Source of the DNA: Shinisaurus crocodilurus
Lineage: Eukaryota; Chordata; Lepidosauria; Squamata; Shinisauridae
Assembly: GCA_021292165.1 (NCBI GenBank)
Contig: CM037877.1
Coordinates: 9,973,980 to 10,037,979 of the forward strand
Direction of reading: 5' to 3'
Length of the DNA: 64,000 nucleotides
In this document: positions 30,772-40,859 of the stretch, piece by piece
How positions within the stretch are numbered: position 1 is the first letter of the stretch
How the letters are laid out: every line of letters starts with the position of its first letter
The notes under the pieces: generated by a model
What the model was told of the DNA's origin: nothing
What the model saw: only the letters and a program-made list of their open reading frames with translations
Database searches by the model: none
Position numbers and translations under genes: made by a program

Positions 30772-31329
30772 GCCTAAAGATGTAGCCGAGAGTATTACTC
30801 AGCACTGGTTAGGCCTTATCTTGAGTACTGCGTCCAGTTCTGGGCACCACACTTTAAGAAGGACGTAGACACACTGGAGAGGGTTCAGAGGAGGGCAGCA
30901 AAGATGATAAAGGGACTGGAAACAAGGCCCTATGAGGAGAGACTGAAAGAACTGGGAATGTTTAGCCTTCAGAAGAGGAGACTGAGGGGAGACATGATTG
31001 CACTCTTCCAGTAATTGCAGGGTTGTCACACAGAGGAGGGCCAGGATCTCTTCTCGATCATCCCAGTTTGCAGGATACGGAATAATGGGCTCAAGTTACA
31101 GGAACCCAGATTCCACCTAAACATCAGGAAAAATTTCCTGACTGTCAGAGCAATAAGACAATGGAACCCACTACCTAGGGAGGTGGTGGGCTCTCCCACT
31201 CTGGAGGCATTCAAGGTGCAGCTGGACAGACATCTGTCAGGGATGCTTTGACCTGGATTCCTGCATTGAGCAGGGGGTTGGACTCGATGGCCTTGTAGGC
31301 CCCTTCCAACTCTATAATCTATGAAATCT
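30772..31329 (+). mobile_element. CR1 LINE C-terminus and 3' end
   Basis: Continuous CR1 3' part: post-RT region (CCAGTTCTGGGCACCACACT), the [23 protein letters not shown] coding, then FHLNIRKNFLTV and RAIRQWNPLPREVVGSPTLE to the stop after HLSGML. The 3' UTR ends in diverged TCTATG repeats. Two frameshifts; no RT core. Best local reference for the 5S SINE tail. Confidence 0.85.
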
Positions 31330-31507
31330 AGGTTCACTTTTTGGTGTGAAGAGATTTTTTAGGGGAGTGGGGGTGGGTGGAGGGTGAATGATCCCACCCA
31401 GTCAGAGATCACAGTGTGAACACCACAATGCTACATAACCAATTTGATTTGGCTACTAGTGAACATCACAGGCATAAATTGGAGGGCAGTTTAAATGAAG
31501 ATTCATG

Positions 31508-31705
31508 CCAGTGTGGTGGAATGGTTAAAATGTTGGACTGGGAATCGAGAGACCCGGGTTCAAGTCCCCACTCAGCCATGAAGCTCACTGGGTGACTTCG
31601 GGCCAGCCACTGACTCTCACAGGGTTGTTGTGAGGATAAAATGGAGCAGAGGAGGAAAATTATGTAAGCCAACTTGGGTTCTTTGAAGGAAAAAAGTGGG
31701 ATGGA
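31508..31705 (+). mobile_element. Sauria-type tRNA-derived SINE
   Basis: Plus-strand copy with B box GGTTCAAGTCC and a small loss before ACAGGGTTGTTGTGAGG. It ends at GTGGGATGGAG against an AT microsatellite. Confidence 0.87.
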
Positions 31706-31742
31706 GATATATATATATATATATATATCATCATCATCATCA
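31706..31742. repeat. (AT)n then (CAT)n junction repeat
   Basis: The AT run adjoins the SINE tail. The CAT run is the complement of an (ATG)n tail belonging to the LINE on its right, so two opposing retroposon tails meet here. Confidence 0.75.
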
Positions 31743-32587
31743 GGCGATCACTCGTGACCGAGTAAGATTGTCTTCCGGGATAAAAGGAGGAAATTCTAAA
31801 GAAGATTGTGTAGACTCTAGTGATGGGTCCGTAAGTGACTGTGGAGGCCAATTCTAGATCCACACAGCTTCCCACAGTGAGGACACAGGTTACCAGATAG
31901 GAGATGGTCCTGTAAAGGATTCATTTGACGTGCTTTTCGCTTAGCACGTTTCTCCCTTTCACCTTGCACTCGGGCTTCTTCAAAGTCCATGGAACCTTTG
32001 TGAAAGGCCAACCTCCATTTAGATCGTTCATGGGCCAGAGCTTCCCAGTTTTCGATGTTTATATTGCATTTTTTTAGATTAGCCTTATGAACATCTTTAA
32101 ACCTCTTATATTGACCACCGATATTCCGCTTTCCATTCTTGAGTTGGGAGTAAAGTAACTGCTTTGGGAGACGGCAGTCAGGCATTCGAACAACAACATG
32201 CCCACTGAAGTTGGCGTTGAAGGATCATTTTTTCAATGCTAGTAGTCTTTGCTTCTTCCAGTACACTGACATTTGTTCGTCTATCTTCCCAAGTAATTCG
32301 CAGGATTTTCCGGAGGCAACGTTGATGAAACCTTTCAAGGAGGTGGAAGTGACGTTTATAGATAGTCCATGTTTCGCAGGCATACAATAAAGTTGGTAAT
32401 ACAATGGCTTCATAAACCAGTGTTTTGGTCTTCTTACAAATATCCCGATCCTCGAACACTCTATGTTTCATTCGAGAAAATGCGGCACTTGCGGAGCTCA
32501 AACGATGCTGGATTTCACTGTCGATGTTAGCTGTAACAGAAAGATAGCTGCCAAGATAGAGAAAATGATCGACATTTTCCAGTATTG
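31743..32587 (-). mobile_element. Unresolved non-LTR LINE, C-terminal part
   Basis: Minus strand, two overlapping frames broken by one small deletion near 32185. In order: YLGSYLS, RLSSASAAFSRMKHRVF, LPTLLYACETWT, FHQRCLRKILRI, RLPKQLLYSQLK, WEALAHERSKWRLA, and a C2H2-like end CPHCGKLC with HSHLRTHH. These are typical of the post-RT region of a non-LTR element. I cannot assign the clade. The 3' end carries an (ATG)n tail. The RT core is absent. Confidence 0.8.
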
Positions 32588-32590
32588 TAT

Positions 32591-32623
<33 letters not shown>

Positions 32624-32624
32624 G
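32588..32624. repeat. (TAGA)n microsatellite
   Basis: Tetranucleotide run at the truncated 5' edge of the LINE. Confidence 0.9.
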
Positions 32625-32639
32625 ATATATAAAATTCAT

Positions 32640-33355
32640 ATTGCAAAGTATACTTTAAAAAATATGTCCAGACTGAGAGGGGGGTGGGGGGCTACCAAAA
32701 ATGTTGGTGAATATAGTTTGTAGTTTTACCTCAACCCCAGTGACTTCTTATATGTTCACAGCAAGGCCACAGACATCTGGGATTAGTGGATAGAGTGCGC
32801 TGCTTCTCTCTTTTCAGAAATTAGCCACTGGCTCAGCTATTTCAGAGGATCCGGCTGCCTTTAAACTTTCTAAACTGAAATAACGTAGCAACGGCAGCAT
32901 GTATTCAGGAGCTGGGAGTATTATTTTAATTCTCAAAGGCATTACAATTTCCCATTATGGACTGTAATGGCAAGCAATTTTGTGTGTGTTATGTCAGATT
33001 GCTAGGCAGAGCAATTTGGGTCGTTTCATAGACTGATGGATTCGAAAGCCAAAAGGGACCATTATCAGCATCTCGGGTGACCTCCCTTGTAACACAGGTC
33101 ATAAAAATTCACCTAGTAATTTCTGGGTCAAGCCCAGCCTGACCTCGAGGTTAAACTTTAGTAAAGCTGGGGGGGGGGGTTGTTGGATTCCCTTTTCGAA
33201 TTACAATAAAGGATCGCTCCGCTGCGGCTGTGTAGCTGTTGTGTTTGCCTTTGTGAAATGGCCTCAGTGAACTGTCTTTTTAAAAAAATAAAATTTAAAA
33301 AAATCTACAAAAGAAATTTGCTGTGGGACAGTGAGCATAATTGCAAAGCCTAGAG

Positions 33356-33356
<1 letters not shown>
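32640..33356. other. No gene seen; possible conserved stretch 32790-33020
   Basis: 32790-33020 is unique and contains TTATTTTAATTCTC and ATTATGGACTGTAATGG; enhancer-like texture only. A poly-G run is near 33170. Confidence 0.4.
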
Positions 33357-33404
<48 letters not shown>

Positions 33405-33469
33405 TCAACTGGTGTGTGTTTTGGATGACCTACAATAGACATCACACACACACACACACACACACACGA
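33357..33469. repeat. (GT)n and (CA)n facing each other
   Basis: GT run at 33357-33403 and CA run at 33445-33468, about 40 bp apart. As single strands they can pair into a hairpin. Confidence 0.8.
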
Positions 33470-33559
33470 CATATGAGTTTATAATGGAAATGCTGACATG
33501 TCCAGAAATGGCCCCAGTGGCCAATCCTCTAATACAATCACATTATGCCAAGTTTGCAA

Positions 33560-34030
33560 AAATACATATTATTTAAAGGCTGGATTTACTCTTTGGCAGC
33601 CCACGAGCCTGGTAATACCTTGCATAAATGATCGTCTTAGAGTAACATTTGCATGCCTGCGTAACGATATGTAAATGTGACACTTTCCCTCTTGGAAAAC
33701 TCTAAACTCCCTAATGAGCCAAAGGGCCAAACATGCAAATCGAGTCCATGATTCACGCCTGTGTGACTCTCGTTTAATTTCTCCAAATGCATTTTGCAAT
33801 TTGATTATGCTACCCCCTCCCTCCCCCCCAAAAAATGCAGCATCGAAGAGAGAAAAACAGAAGTGTGCGTACAACAAATTTCTCATATCAAAGAGTGTGA
33901 TTTACTGTAATCATTTGGGAGCGACAAACAACAGCAAATGCGGGTTTCCGATGTCTCCCCCAGGAATGTGAAAGCCGTTTGTAAAATGGTGTGCTTACAA
34001 TAATGCCAGTACTTATGCCTGGTTGTCTCT
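33560..34030. promoter_or_regulatory. Best candidate conserved enhancer
   Basis: Unique sequence with octamer sites in opposite orientation: ATTTGCAT at 33647-33654 and ATGCAAAT at 33733-33740. Further cores: AAATGCATTTTGCAATTTG at 33783-33801, and TGATTTACTGTAATCA near 33899. Octamers are bound by POU-family factors. No repeat match in the window. Function is inference; a DIRS-like element begins about 110 bp to the right. Confidence 0.4.
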
Positions 34031-36539
34031 TTTTGTGCACTGGCATTTACTACATTCTTGCATCAGTTATAGGGCCCTTCCTTGAGCAATGAATCACGCT
34101 AAATGGGACCCTGTCTCATCTTCAGAGGTGCCATTTGCGTGTGTGACGGGTGGAACTATCTAGTCGAGATACAGATTATGGTACAAATTAGGGCCGTATT
34201 TATTGATTAATCAAAGTCTGCGAAGGGAAAGAAGTGTGGGTCCCCGAGCTACAACCTGGCCCTACACCAGTGGGCTATTTATAGGATGCTGTATCATACA
34301 CGCGGGGAGGTGCCTGTCGAAAAGTGCCACCTCAGTTATTGCACCAATGCGTCGTCGCCACGCTCTGGGAGGCTTCCTAGGTCCCCCCTCCAGGGCCGTA
34401 AAACTCTGAGTGGATGGGTGGGAGTTCAGCCCGAAGGTGATCCGTATCTCCCCACAGGGCTGCAAAACCCTGACCGGAGAGCCTTGGGAATCTCCAATCA
34501 CCTAAAAAGTGCCAGCGGACGCTCAGCAACCCGGGACACTTGCAGTTAGCGCAGGGCGGGGGAGGCCTTCTTCGTTAGTTTGGCCATGACTGGGGTCCGC
34601 TCCCCCGGATCACTTACCTTGAGCGGCCGGCCTGGTTGTCCCGGCCCTCTCACTTCCTAGGTCTTCAGTCCCAGAAACAACTTCCCTTCCCTTCTCATCT
34701 CATCTCCTGGTCCAGTCCAAGTGGGTGGGAGAGGTTTGGATCTCCAGGCGCAGCTACAGCCTCCTCCCGCTGATCACCCCTCCTTGGTGGCTGCCTTGTG
34801 CTGCTGTGCTTCCCCGCTTCCCCACTGCGCAGAGCCGGGTAGGCTTTACCTGTTTGGCCGTGGCTGTGGCCCACTCCCCCGGTTCACCTGCAGTCGTCTC
34901 GGGCCTCACTCGGTGACCGCCGGGTGCTGCAGCGCTACAGCGCTCTAGTCGGGCCTTGCTCCAGCTCTCAGTGCCCACTGGAAAGGCGCGACTGGCCGCT
35001 CAAAGCGGCCTTCCCGCCGCCAGCCCCACATGGACCCTGCTGTGAGGCTGCGTATGTCTCACACCCGCCCGTCCTGTCACCTCCCGTTTGCATGGAAGCA
35101 TTCAGTCTGAGACACTTTGATCTTCCCCCTGAGCTGGCCTGCTCAGTCCATGACTTCTCCCTGCTCCCGGTCAGTCTGAGTACTTTGGGGAGCACAGGTT
35201 GACTCATTCCCAGCTCAGGGTGTGGTGCTTTCGGGCCTTGTGTGCCCTCCGTGGTCCTTCCTGCCTTCCCAGTATCTAGCAGGCTTCGTCTCCACAACTT
35301 GCGCCGCTGCTTTGCCCCATGTCTTCCGACTCGCCTTTCTGCATGCCTAACTGGCTCTAGGCCATGTGGTTGGGCTTCCTTTCCCTGGCCCCTCCTTATT
35401 CTCTCTGGTTTAATTAATTTTGTTTGTGTTATACTCTGGGCTCTGGCCTACGGGGCTTAATTCTCCGAAGCCTCATTCATTGTTAATTCTTTCACATAGT
35501 CATACTGATCAGGTCTACTCCTGCAGGAATACTTGCTTTGCCTGCAGCCCTAATACTACATGCACGGTTCTTCTTGTTGTTGTTGTTGTTTTATTCTTAA
35601 ATCGTCTTTTTATTACCTTGATAATACCAATTATTAATCTGTCTTGTCAATTTTATTTTCTTGAAACCAAAATGCCTCCCAAGAAGGGACAGGGTGGTAA
35701 AAAAAAGGGAAAGGGCGCACACCCAGACCTCTGGCGAAGCATGCCCGCCAGCCGGTGGTGTCCTATCCGAAGAGGATGAGTCCCCAGAAGTCTCAGCAAT
35801 TCTTGCCCATTTAGCTGTGGTGGAGAGGGAGAGAGGCCGCCTCCCTCCTTCAGTGCAGAATTCCGGGGAGGGTCTCCCAGGGCGTGTATTGAGAACTAGG
35901 AAACAGACCCAAGGGAGCTTGTGGTTGTCTGTTGCAGCTCACCTGGACATCATTGAGGCTGAGCTATAAGTGACCCAGCTCCCATTTCCTGCCGTCAAGT
36001 CTGCCCTGTGCCTGCCTGAAGCTCAGATTCCGGTGTCGCGTCGCCTTCAGATTTCAACAGGCCGAGTGCGTTCCCCACTCTGGTTCCTCTGCCACCTTGA
36101 GATGCCAACATCATCTGACCCTTCTGTGGTTCAGTTGATGGTTGGTGAGTCCCCTGGTCAGTCAGCCATGGCTGCCTGGCTGAACCTGAGTTGTTTTGCA
36201 CCCTGTGGGTATTTTCCTTGGGTTCAGATCCCTGAGGCATCAATTGTGCCTCCTCCCCCTATGGACCCTGCAGTCCCTGCCTCTCTGGCCTCCACCACAA
36301 GCGAGACGAGCGCGCCGGTTGGCACTGTAGCATTACCTTTGCCCCTTGGTGCTTCAGGCCTTGTGACCCAGCGTCCTGGGCCACAGGGCCTCCAGCTGTG
36401 CAACCAGAGACAGGTTCAGCCCCTTCTGTTGCTCTGAGTCAGCTCAGGACAGTCGATTCAGTGGTGCCACAGGCGGGGTGTGCATGTTCCAGCAACAAAC
36501 ATTTCATTGGCAAAACCCAGCATAGCTGGTGCACTCTCA

Positions 36540-37125
36540 CCTGCCACTTTGGCATTCGCGCTGGTCTGGTCCGGATCAGTGGGTCACACAACTCCCACGT
36601 CCAATGGAACATTTGCCCCCGATTTGATTGACCACTACCCCAATGCAGACTACAACGTTATCCCTCCAGGTGCCACCTTCTTCCCGCTGAGTTATCACTT
36701 GTCTCCAGCTGCTAAAGAAAAGATTTCACTGTGGTGAATTCATTGATATTTTTTCCTTGTTATACAGAGAGCCCAATGTGTGTGACAAAGGGTAGCAAAA
36801 GAGATCAAGACAAGACAAAAAGGAGGAAACCTGCCCGCACCTGGGCCAATTGGGTTCCTGGTTTCCTGATTTATATGGGAATTCTGCAACAAAAATTCCC
36901 AGATAGAGGTGTGGTGCTCACCAAATATCTCGATATTATTTATCGAGCATACTCTGGATTTGAAGGTGGTGCCTGGATAACCTATGACGAAGGCTTCCCA
37001 AGGAAGGCTGCCTTCGACCACTCTCTGCGATGGGACTTCAAAGACAATGACAATGGTTGGATTCCGTTCCAAGGCCCTTGGGTGCATTACCTGTCCTGCA
37101 ATCAAAACTCAGTTTCTGAAATGGA
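36540..37125 (+). pseudogene. DIRS gag-like coding remnant
   Basis: The translation has WSGSVGHTTPTSNGTFAPDL and ADYNVIPPGATFFPLSY in one frame. After a stop near 36737 it continues in another frame with ARTWANWVPGFLIYMGILQ and KYLDIIYRAYSGFEGGAWI. I recognise this as the conserved region preceding RT in vertebrate DIRS-like elements. Exact function unknown. Confidence 0.65.
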
Positions 37126-37184
37126 GGCCATAGTTAGGTCAAAAATAGACAAAGAAGTCTTGTTAGGAAGAATTGTAGGCCTTA

Positions 37185-37480
37185 TTCTTCTTTGCCTATC
37201 CCCACCCTCTGGGTGTCACCTTTGGGCATTATCCCCAAGAAGGCATCCGGTGAGTTTTGCCTTAATCACAGTTTATCCTTTCCTGGACTTTGTCAGGTCG
37301 TCCACTATTTGGATGATTTTTTGTTTGCTGGGACCCCAGGACTTGAATCAATGTGCCCTTCTGATGAGGGAATTTCAGGAATTGGCCGATGAGTTGGGTG
37401 TTCCGCTCGCCCAGGTGAAAACTGAAGGCCCTGCGGCCACCTTAGTTTTCCTGGGCATCAAAATAGATTCTGTCCAGTAG
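37185..37480 (+). pseudogene. DIRS reverse transcriptase remnant with YLDD box
   Basis: LWVSPLGIIPKKASGEF opens the RT fingers, but the next ~90 residues expected (including the first catalytic Asp) are missing: the sequence jumps to VVHYLDDFLFAG. The YLDD catalytic pair is encoded at 37306-37317. A frameshift follows; ELADELGVPLAQVKTEGPA and TLVFLGIKIDSVQ are in the next frame. It cannot be active. Confidence 0.75.
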
Positions 37481-37706
37481 TGCAGCCTCCTCCTGCGTGA
37501 TAAAATTCTGGCTCTCCAGGACTGAATCCTCTGGACTTCTTGGTCTTGTAAAACCACCCTGCATGAGTTGCAGGAACTGGTGGGGCATCTCAATTTTGCC
37601 TGCCGTGTTACTTATAGCACCCAGCTGGGCTTTCTTAAGATGTTTGTGCCCTGCTATGCACAGCCTTAGGAGGCCTCATCGCAGGATTCCGGTGTCTGCC
37701 ACCATG

Positions 37707-38159
37707 AGTGAGCTTCATGGCCAAGCAGGGACTAGAACCAGGGTCTCCCGAGTAGCGGTGGATCCAAGCCGGGTCGGTGCCTCCGAGTCGATTTTCGAGG
37801 TTGGCGCCGACCCGACTCTATTTTCTGAGCGGCGCGGTGCGCCGCTCGATCGGGCTGCTCTGGCCCATTCGTCGCTTCCGAGATGCGACGGGACCCTGCG
37901 CAGGTGCAGAACGCGCCACAGGGGTCCAGTGCGCCTGCGCAGGGTTCCATCGCATCATTTCCAGTCCCGGAAGTGACACGACGGGACGGATCGGGCCACG
38001 CGGGCGGCTCGCCACGGAGTGGGCGAGCCGCCCTGAAGAAAAGGTAAGGCCTCGCCAGGCGTGAGCGGGGCCAATTTCGGCCTCGTTCTGCCCCGGTGAG
38101 GCTCGATTATACAACTCTACCCGAGTCCTAGTCCAACACTCTCACCATTATGCCACACT
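37707..38159 (-). mobile_element. Sauria-type SINE head inside the DIRS element, split
   Basis: GTGAGCTTCATGGCCAAGCA to CCCGAGT (37753), then CCGAGTCCTAGTCCAACACT to GCCACACT (38159). Only the tRNA-like half is present. A GC-rich fold-back element sits in the middle. Confidence 0.75.
37754..38118. mobile_element. GC-rich fold-back element with ETS/NRF1-like motifs
   Basis: Flanked by a 7/8 matching TSD (TCCCGAGT at 37746-37753, ACCCGAGT at 38119-38126), as for hAT. Interior: CTGCGCAGGTGCA at 37896-37908 facing TGCGCCTGCGCAG at 37930-37942, then ATTTCCAG..CCGGAAGTGAC. CpG-rich. Right edge GGCTCGATTAT matches the complement of the left edge of the 13083 copy. Confidence 0.72.
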
Positions 38160-38164
38160 TATGT

Positions 38165-38345
38165 CTCTGACAGAGCCCTTCAGTTTTCCGATCTTCGATT
38201 TCTAGAGGATGGCTTATAGCTCCATTTGCATAGGTCTAAGTCTGACCAGACAGCAAGGGAAGTGTGTATTACTCTTTACCCAGCACACTCTGAAGAACTC
38301 TGCCCAGTTGCAGCTTTGAGGAGTTTCATTTTGGAGCGTGGTTCC
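38165..38345 (+). pseudogene. DIRS tyrosine recombinase remnant
   Basis: Translation LHLHRSKSDQTA-like (with a stop) then TLYPAHSEELCPVAALRSFI and ERGSKASHLFCHKASQ, a layout I recognise from the recombinase C-terminal half of DIRS-like elements. The catalytic Tyr region is not visible. Part of the frame runs into the right terminal repeat. Confidence 0.55.
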
Positions 38346-38848
38346 AAGGCAAGCCATCTCTTCTGCCACAAGGCCTCCCAGCACCAGGATGGTATAAAAC
38401 TGGGTGGGTTTTTTTTTGCAATTTACAGGCACTGCCCCTTGGGTTGGATGTGTCACCTGAAAGACCTCTACTGGCCAATGGCCAGTACACTTAGCGACCC
38501 TCACTTGTTCCCTTTGGAGATTTTGATTATTCAATAAATGTGGCCCTAATTTATACCATAGCTTTTGTCTCGACTCATTATTTCCCCCTTGTGCACACAC
38601 AAATATATATAGGTAGTATCCTATTGTGCCCATTCACTCGTGGGAGTAACCACACATGCAATGAGGCTGTTGCACTTCAAAACAGATCCCAAAGCAAAAT
38701 ATGTTCTCAACCTTATTGACAAAGTGAAAGTCAATAGATCACTGGGCCCCGATGGTATCCATACTAGAGCTCTTAAAGAACTCAAATATGAAATTGAGGG
38801 TCTTCTAAGAAAAATATGTAATATGTCCTTAAGATCTATGTACCAGAG

Positions 38849-38983
38849 CAGTGTTCTCCAGCCTTGGTTCCCCAGATGTTTTTGGCCTACAACTCCCAGC
38901 ATGCCCCAGCCAGCTATGCTGGCTGGGGCATGCTGGGAGTTGTAGGCCAAAAACATCTGGGGAACCAAGGCTGGAGAACACTG
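38849..38983. mobile_element. Perfectly palindromic hAT MITE with perfect TSD
   Basis: 135 bp, TSD TACCAGAG at 38841-38848 and 38984-38991. Ends CAGTGTTCTCCAGCC and GGCTGGAGAACACTG. The two halves mirror each other with no mismatch seen, around a short centre near 38915, so it is young. Confidence 0.95.
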
Positions 38984-39169
38984 TACCAGAGGACTGGAGA
39001 ATGGCCACTGTAACACCAATATTTAAAAAGGATCCAGGAGGTATCCGAGAAATTACAGGCAGGTTAACGTAACATCTGTCCTGGATAAATTGGTTGAAAG
39101 CATTATTAAAGATAAAAATCAGTAAGCGTATAGGGCAAGCCCTGCTGAGAAAGAATCAACATGGCTTCC

Positions 39170-39550
39170 GCAACGGTAAGTCCTGTCTCACTAACCTTTT
39201 AGAGTTCTTAAACATGTGGACAGAGGTGATCCAGTAGACATTGTTTGCTTGGACTTTCAAAGGGCTTTTGACAAAGTCCCTCACCAAAGACTCCTGAGCA
39301 AATTTAGCAGTCATGGAATAAGAGGGGAGGTCCTTTTATGGATCAGTAAGGCAGTAAAGAACAGGAAGCAAAGGGTAGTAGGAATAAATGGTAAATTCTT
39401 CCAATAGAGGGATGTAAACAAGAAGGTCCCACAGGGATTTGCATTGGGACCAATGATTTTCAACTTATTCATAAATGATCTGGATTTAGGAGTGAGCAGT
39501 GAAGTGGGCAAGTTTGCTGATGACACCAAATTATTTCAGGTGGTATGGGG
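39170..39550 (+). pseudogene. CR1-type reverse transcriptase palm remnant
   Basis: Holds RT motif A (the AFDKVPH region), the template-grip VPQG motif and the catalytic FADDTKLF. Several frameshifts (near 39350 and 39420) and one in-frame stop. In CR1 elements this enzyme primes DNA synthesis from the nicked target. Confidence 0.75.
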
Positions 39551-40146
39551 GGTGAAGGAATTGTGAGGAGCTCCAAAAGGATCTTTTGAAACTGGGAGAA
39601 GATGGACATCAAAATGGAAAATGCGGTTCAATGTAAGCAAGTGTGAAGTGATGCAAGTTGGGGCAAAAAAAACCCAACTTCAAGTATAATCTGATAGGAC
39701 CTGAGCTAGCAAGGACTAAGAAAGAGATATTGGGGTTGTGGTGGACAGCTTGATGAAAATGTCGACTCAATGTGCTGCTGCTGTGAAAAAGGCAGACTCC
39801 ATGTTAGGCATAATTAGGAAAGGAATTGAAAATAAGACTGCCAATATCATAGTCCCCTTATACAAATCTATAGCGTAACCGCACTTGGAATGCTGTGTAC
39901 AGTTCTGGTCACCGCACCTAAAAAAGGATATTGTAGAATTGGAAATAGTGCAGAAAAGGGCAACTCAAATGATCAAGGGGCTGGAGCAACTCCCCTATGA
40001 GGAAAGGTTACACTTACAGCAGCTGGGATTGTTTAGCTTAGAGAAAAGGCGAGTAAGTGGAGACATGATGGAGGTGTACAAAATTATGCATGGTGTGGAG
40101 AAAGTGGGCAAGGAGACATTTTTCTCCCTCTCTCATACTACTAGAA

Positions 40147-40491
40147 CAGGGGTTCTTAACCTGTGGGGTACGCCTCCCCAGGGGAGGTTTGGACTGACTC
40201 CAGGGGAGGCGTGAGTAGCCCCTCAACTATAAATTGCTTATTTTACAAGTACATAGCAGCGCAGCTTGGCGGTTGGCCCAACCTTATTTCTTTCTACTAA
40301 TCTTGGGAGCTACGCCATTCATTTAATTGAATATGCTTTTTTTTTTTTTTAGTCCAGAAACAGAGCATAAACTAAAAAAATGCAAACTCGTCCTGCCTAA
40401 GCCTAAATTTTGGGCTGTTAATACATGGGAGGTGTGGGTCAAAAGATTTTTCACAAGAGAGGTGTGACACCAAAAAGCTTAAGAACCACTG
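40147..40491. mobile_element. hAT-Charlie-like MITE with perfect TSD
   Basis: 345 bp, TSD TACTAGAA at 40139-40146 and 40492-40499. Ends CAGGGGTTCTTAACCTG and AAGCTTAAGAACCACTG, the CAG.GGTTCTTAA type known from hAT-Charlie families. No coding capacity. Confidence 0.95.
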
Positions 40492-40859
40492 TACTAGAAC
40501 CTGGGATCATCCCATGAAAATGATTGGTGGGAGATTCAGGATGGATAAAAGGAAGGCACAAGATGTAGTGATGGCCACCAATTTGGAGGGCTTTAAAAGG
40601 AGATTGGACAAATCCATGGAGGATAAGACTTTCAATGGCTACTAGTCCTGATTGGCTATATGCTTCTCCAGTAACAGAGGCAGTATGCCTATGTGCTCCA
40701 TTTACTCAGGAACATGGGCATGAAGGTGTTGTTGCACTCCTGTCCTGCTTGTGGGATCCCCTGGACAGCTGGTTGGCCACTGTGCAAACAGAATGCTGGA
40801 CTAGATGGACCCTTGGTCTGATCCAGCAGGGCTCTTCTTATTGTGTTCTTATGTTCCAT

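Larger units (their letters stand above)
34141..38595 (+). mobile_element. DIRS-like tyrosine-recombinase retrotransposon, decayed
   Basis: Inverted terminal repeats: the left end (TCGAGATACAGATTATGGTA) is the complement of the right end (TATACCATAGCTTTTGTCTCGA), each with TTATTGA/TCAATAA next to it. Between them lie a gag-like region (about 36550-37110), an RT with a YLDD box, an RNase H/linker scrap (37555-37710) and a tyrosine recombinase scrap (38165-38345). The RT core is deleted, and frames are broken by stops, shifts and a SINE. Confidence 0.8.
38640..40858 (+). mobile_element. CR1-type LINE (family A), longest copy
   Basis: About 1.7 kb of LINE plus two hAT insertions. RT start GPDGIHTRALKEL (38745), DIVCLDFQRAFDKVPHQRLL (39237), VPQGFALGP (39427) and the catalytic FADD at 39513-39524. 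Then the post-RT and C-terminal domain (WSPHLKKDIVELEIVQKRAT, EERLHLQQLGLFSLEKRR) and a 3' UTR ending TTCTTATTGTGTTCTTATG, an octamer-type terminus like CR1. Stops and frameshifts are frequent. No endonuclease. Confidence 0.82.
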
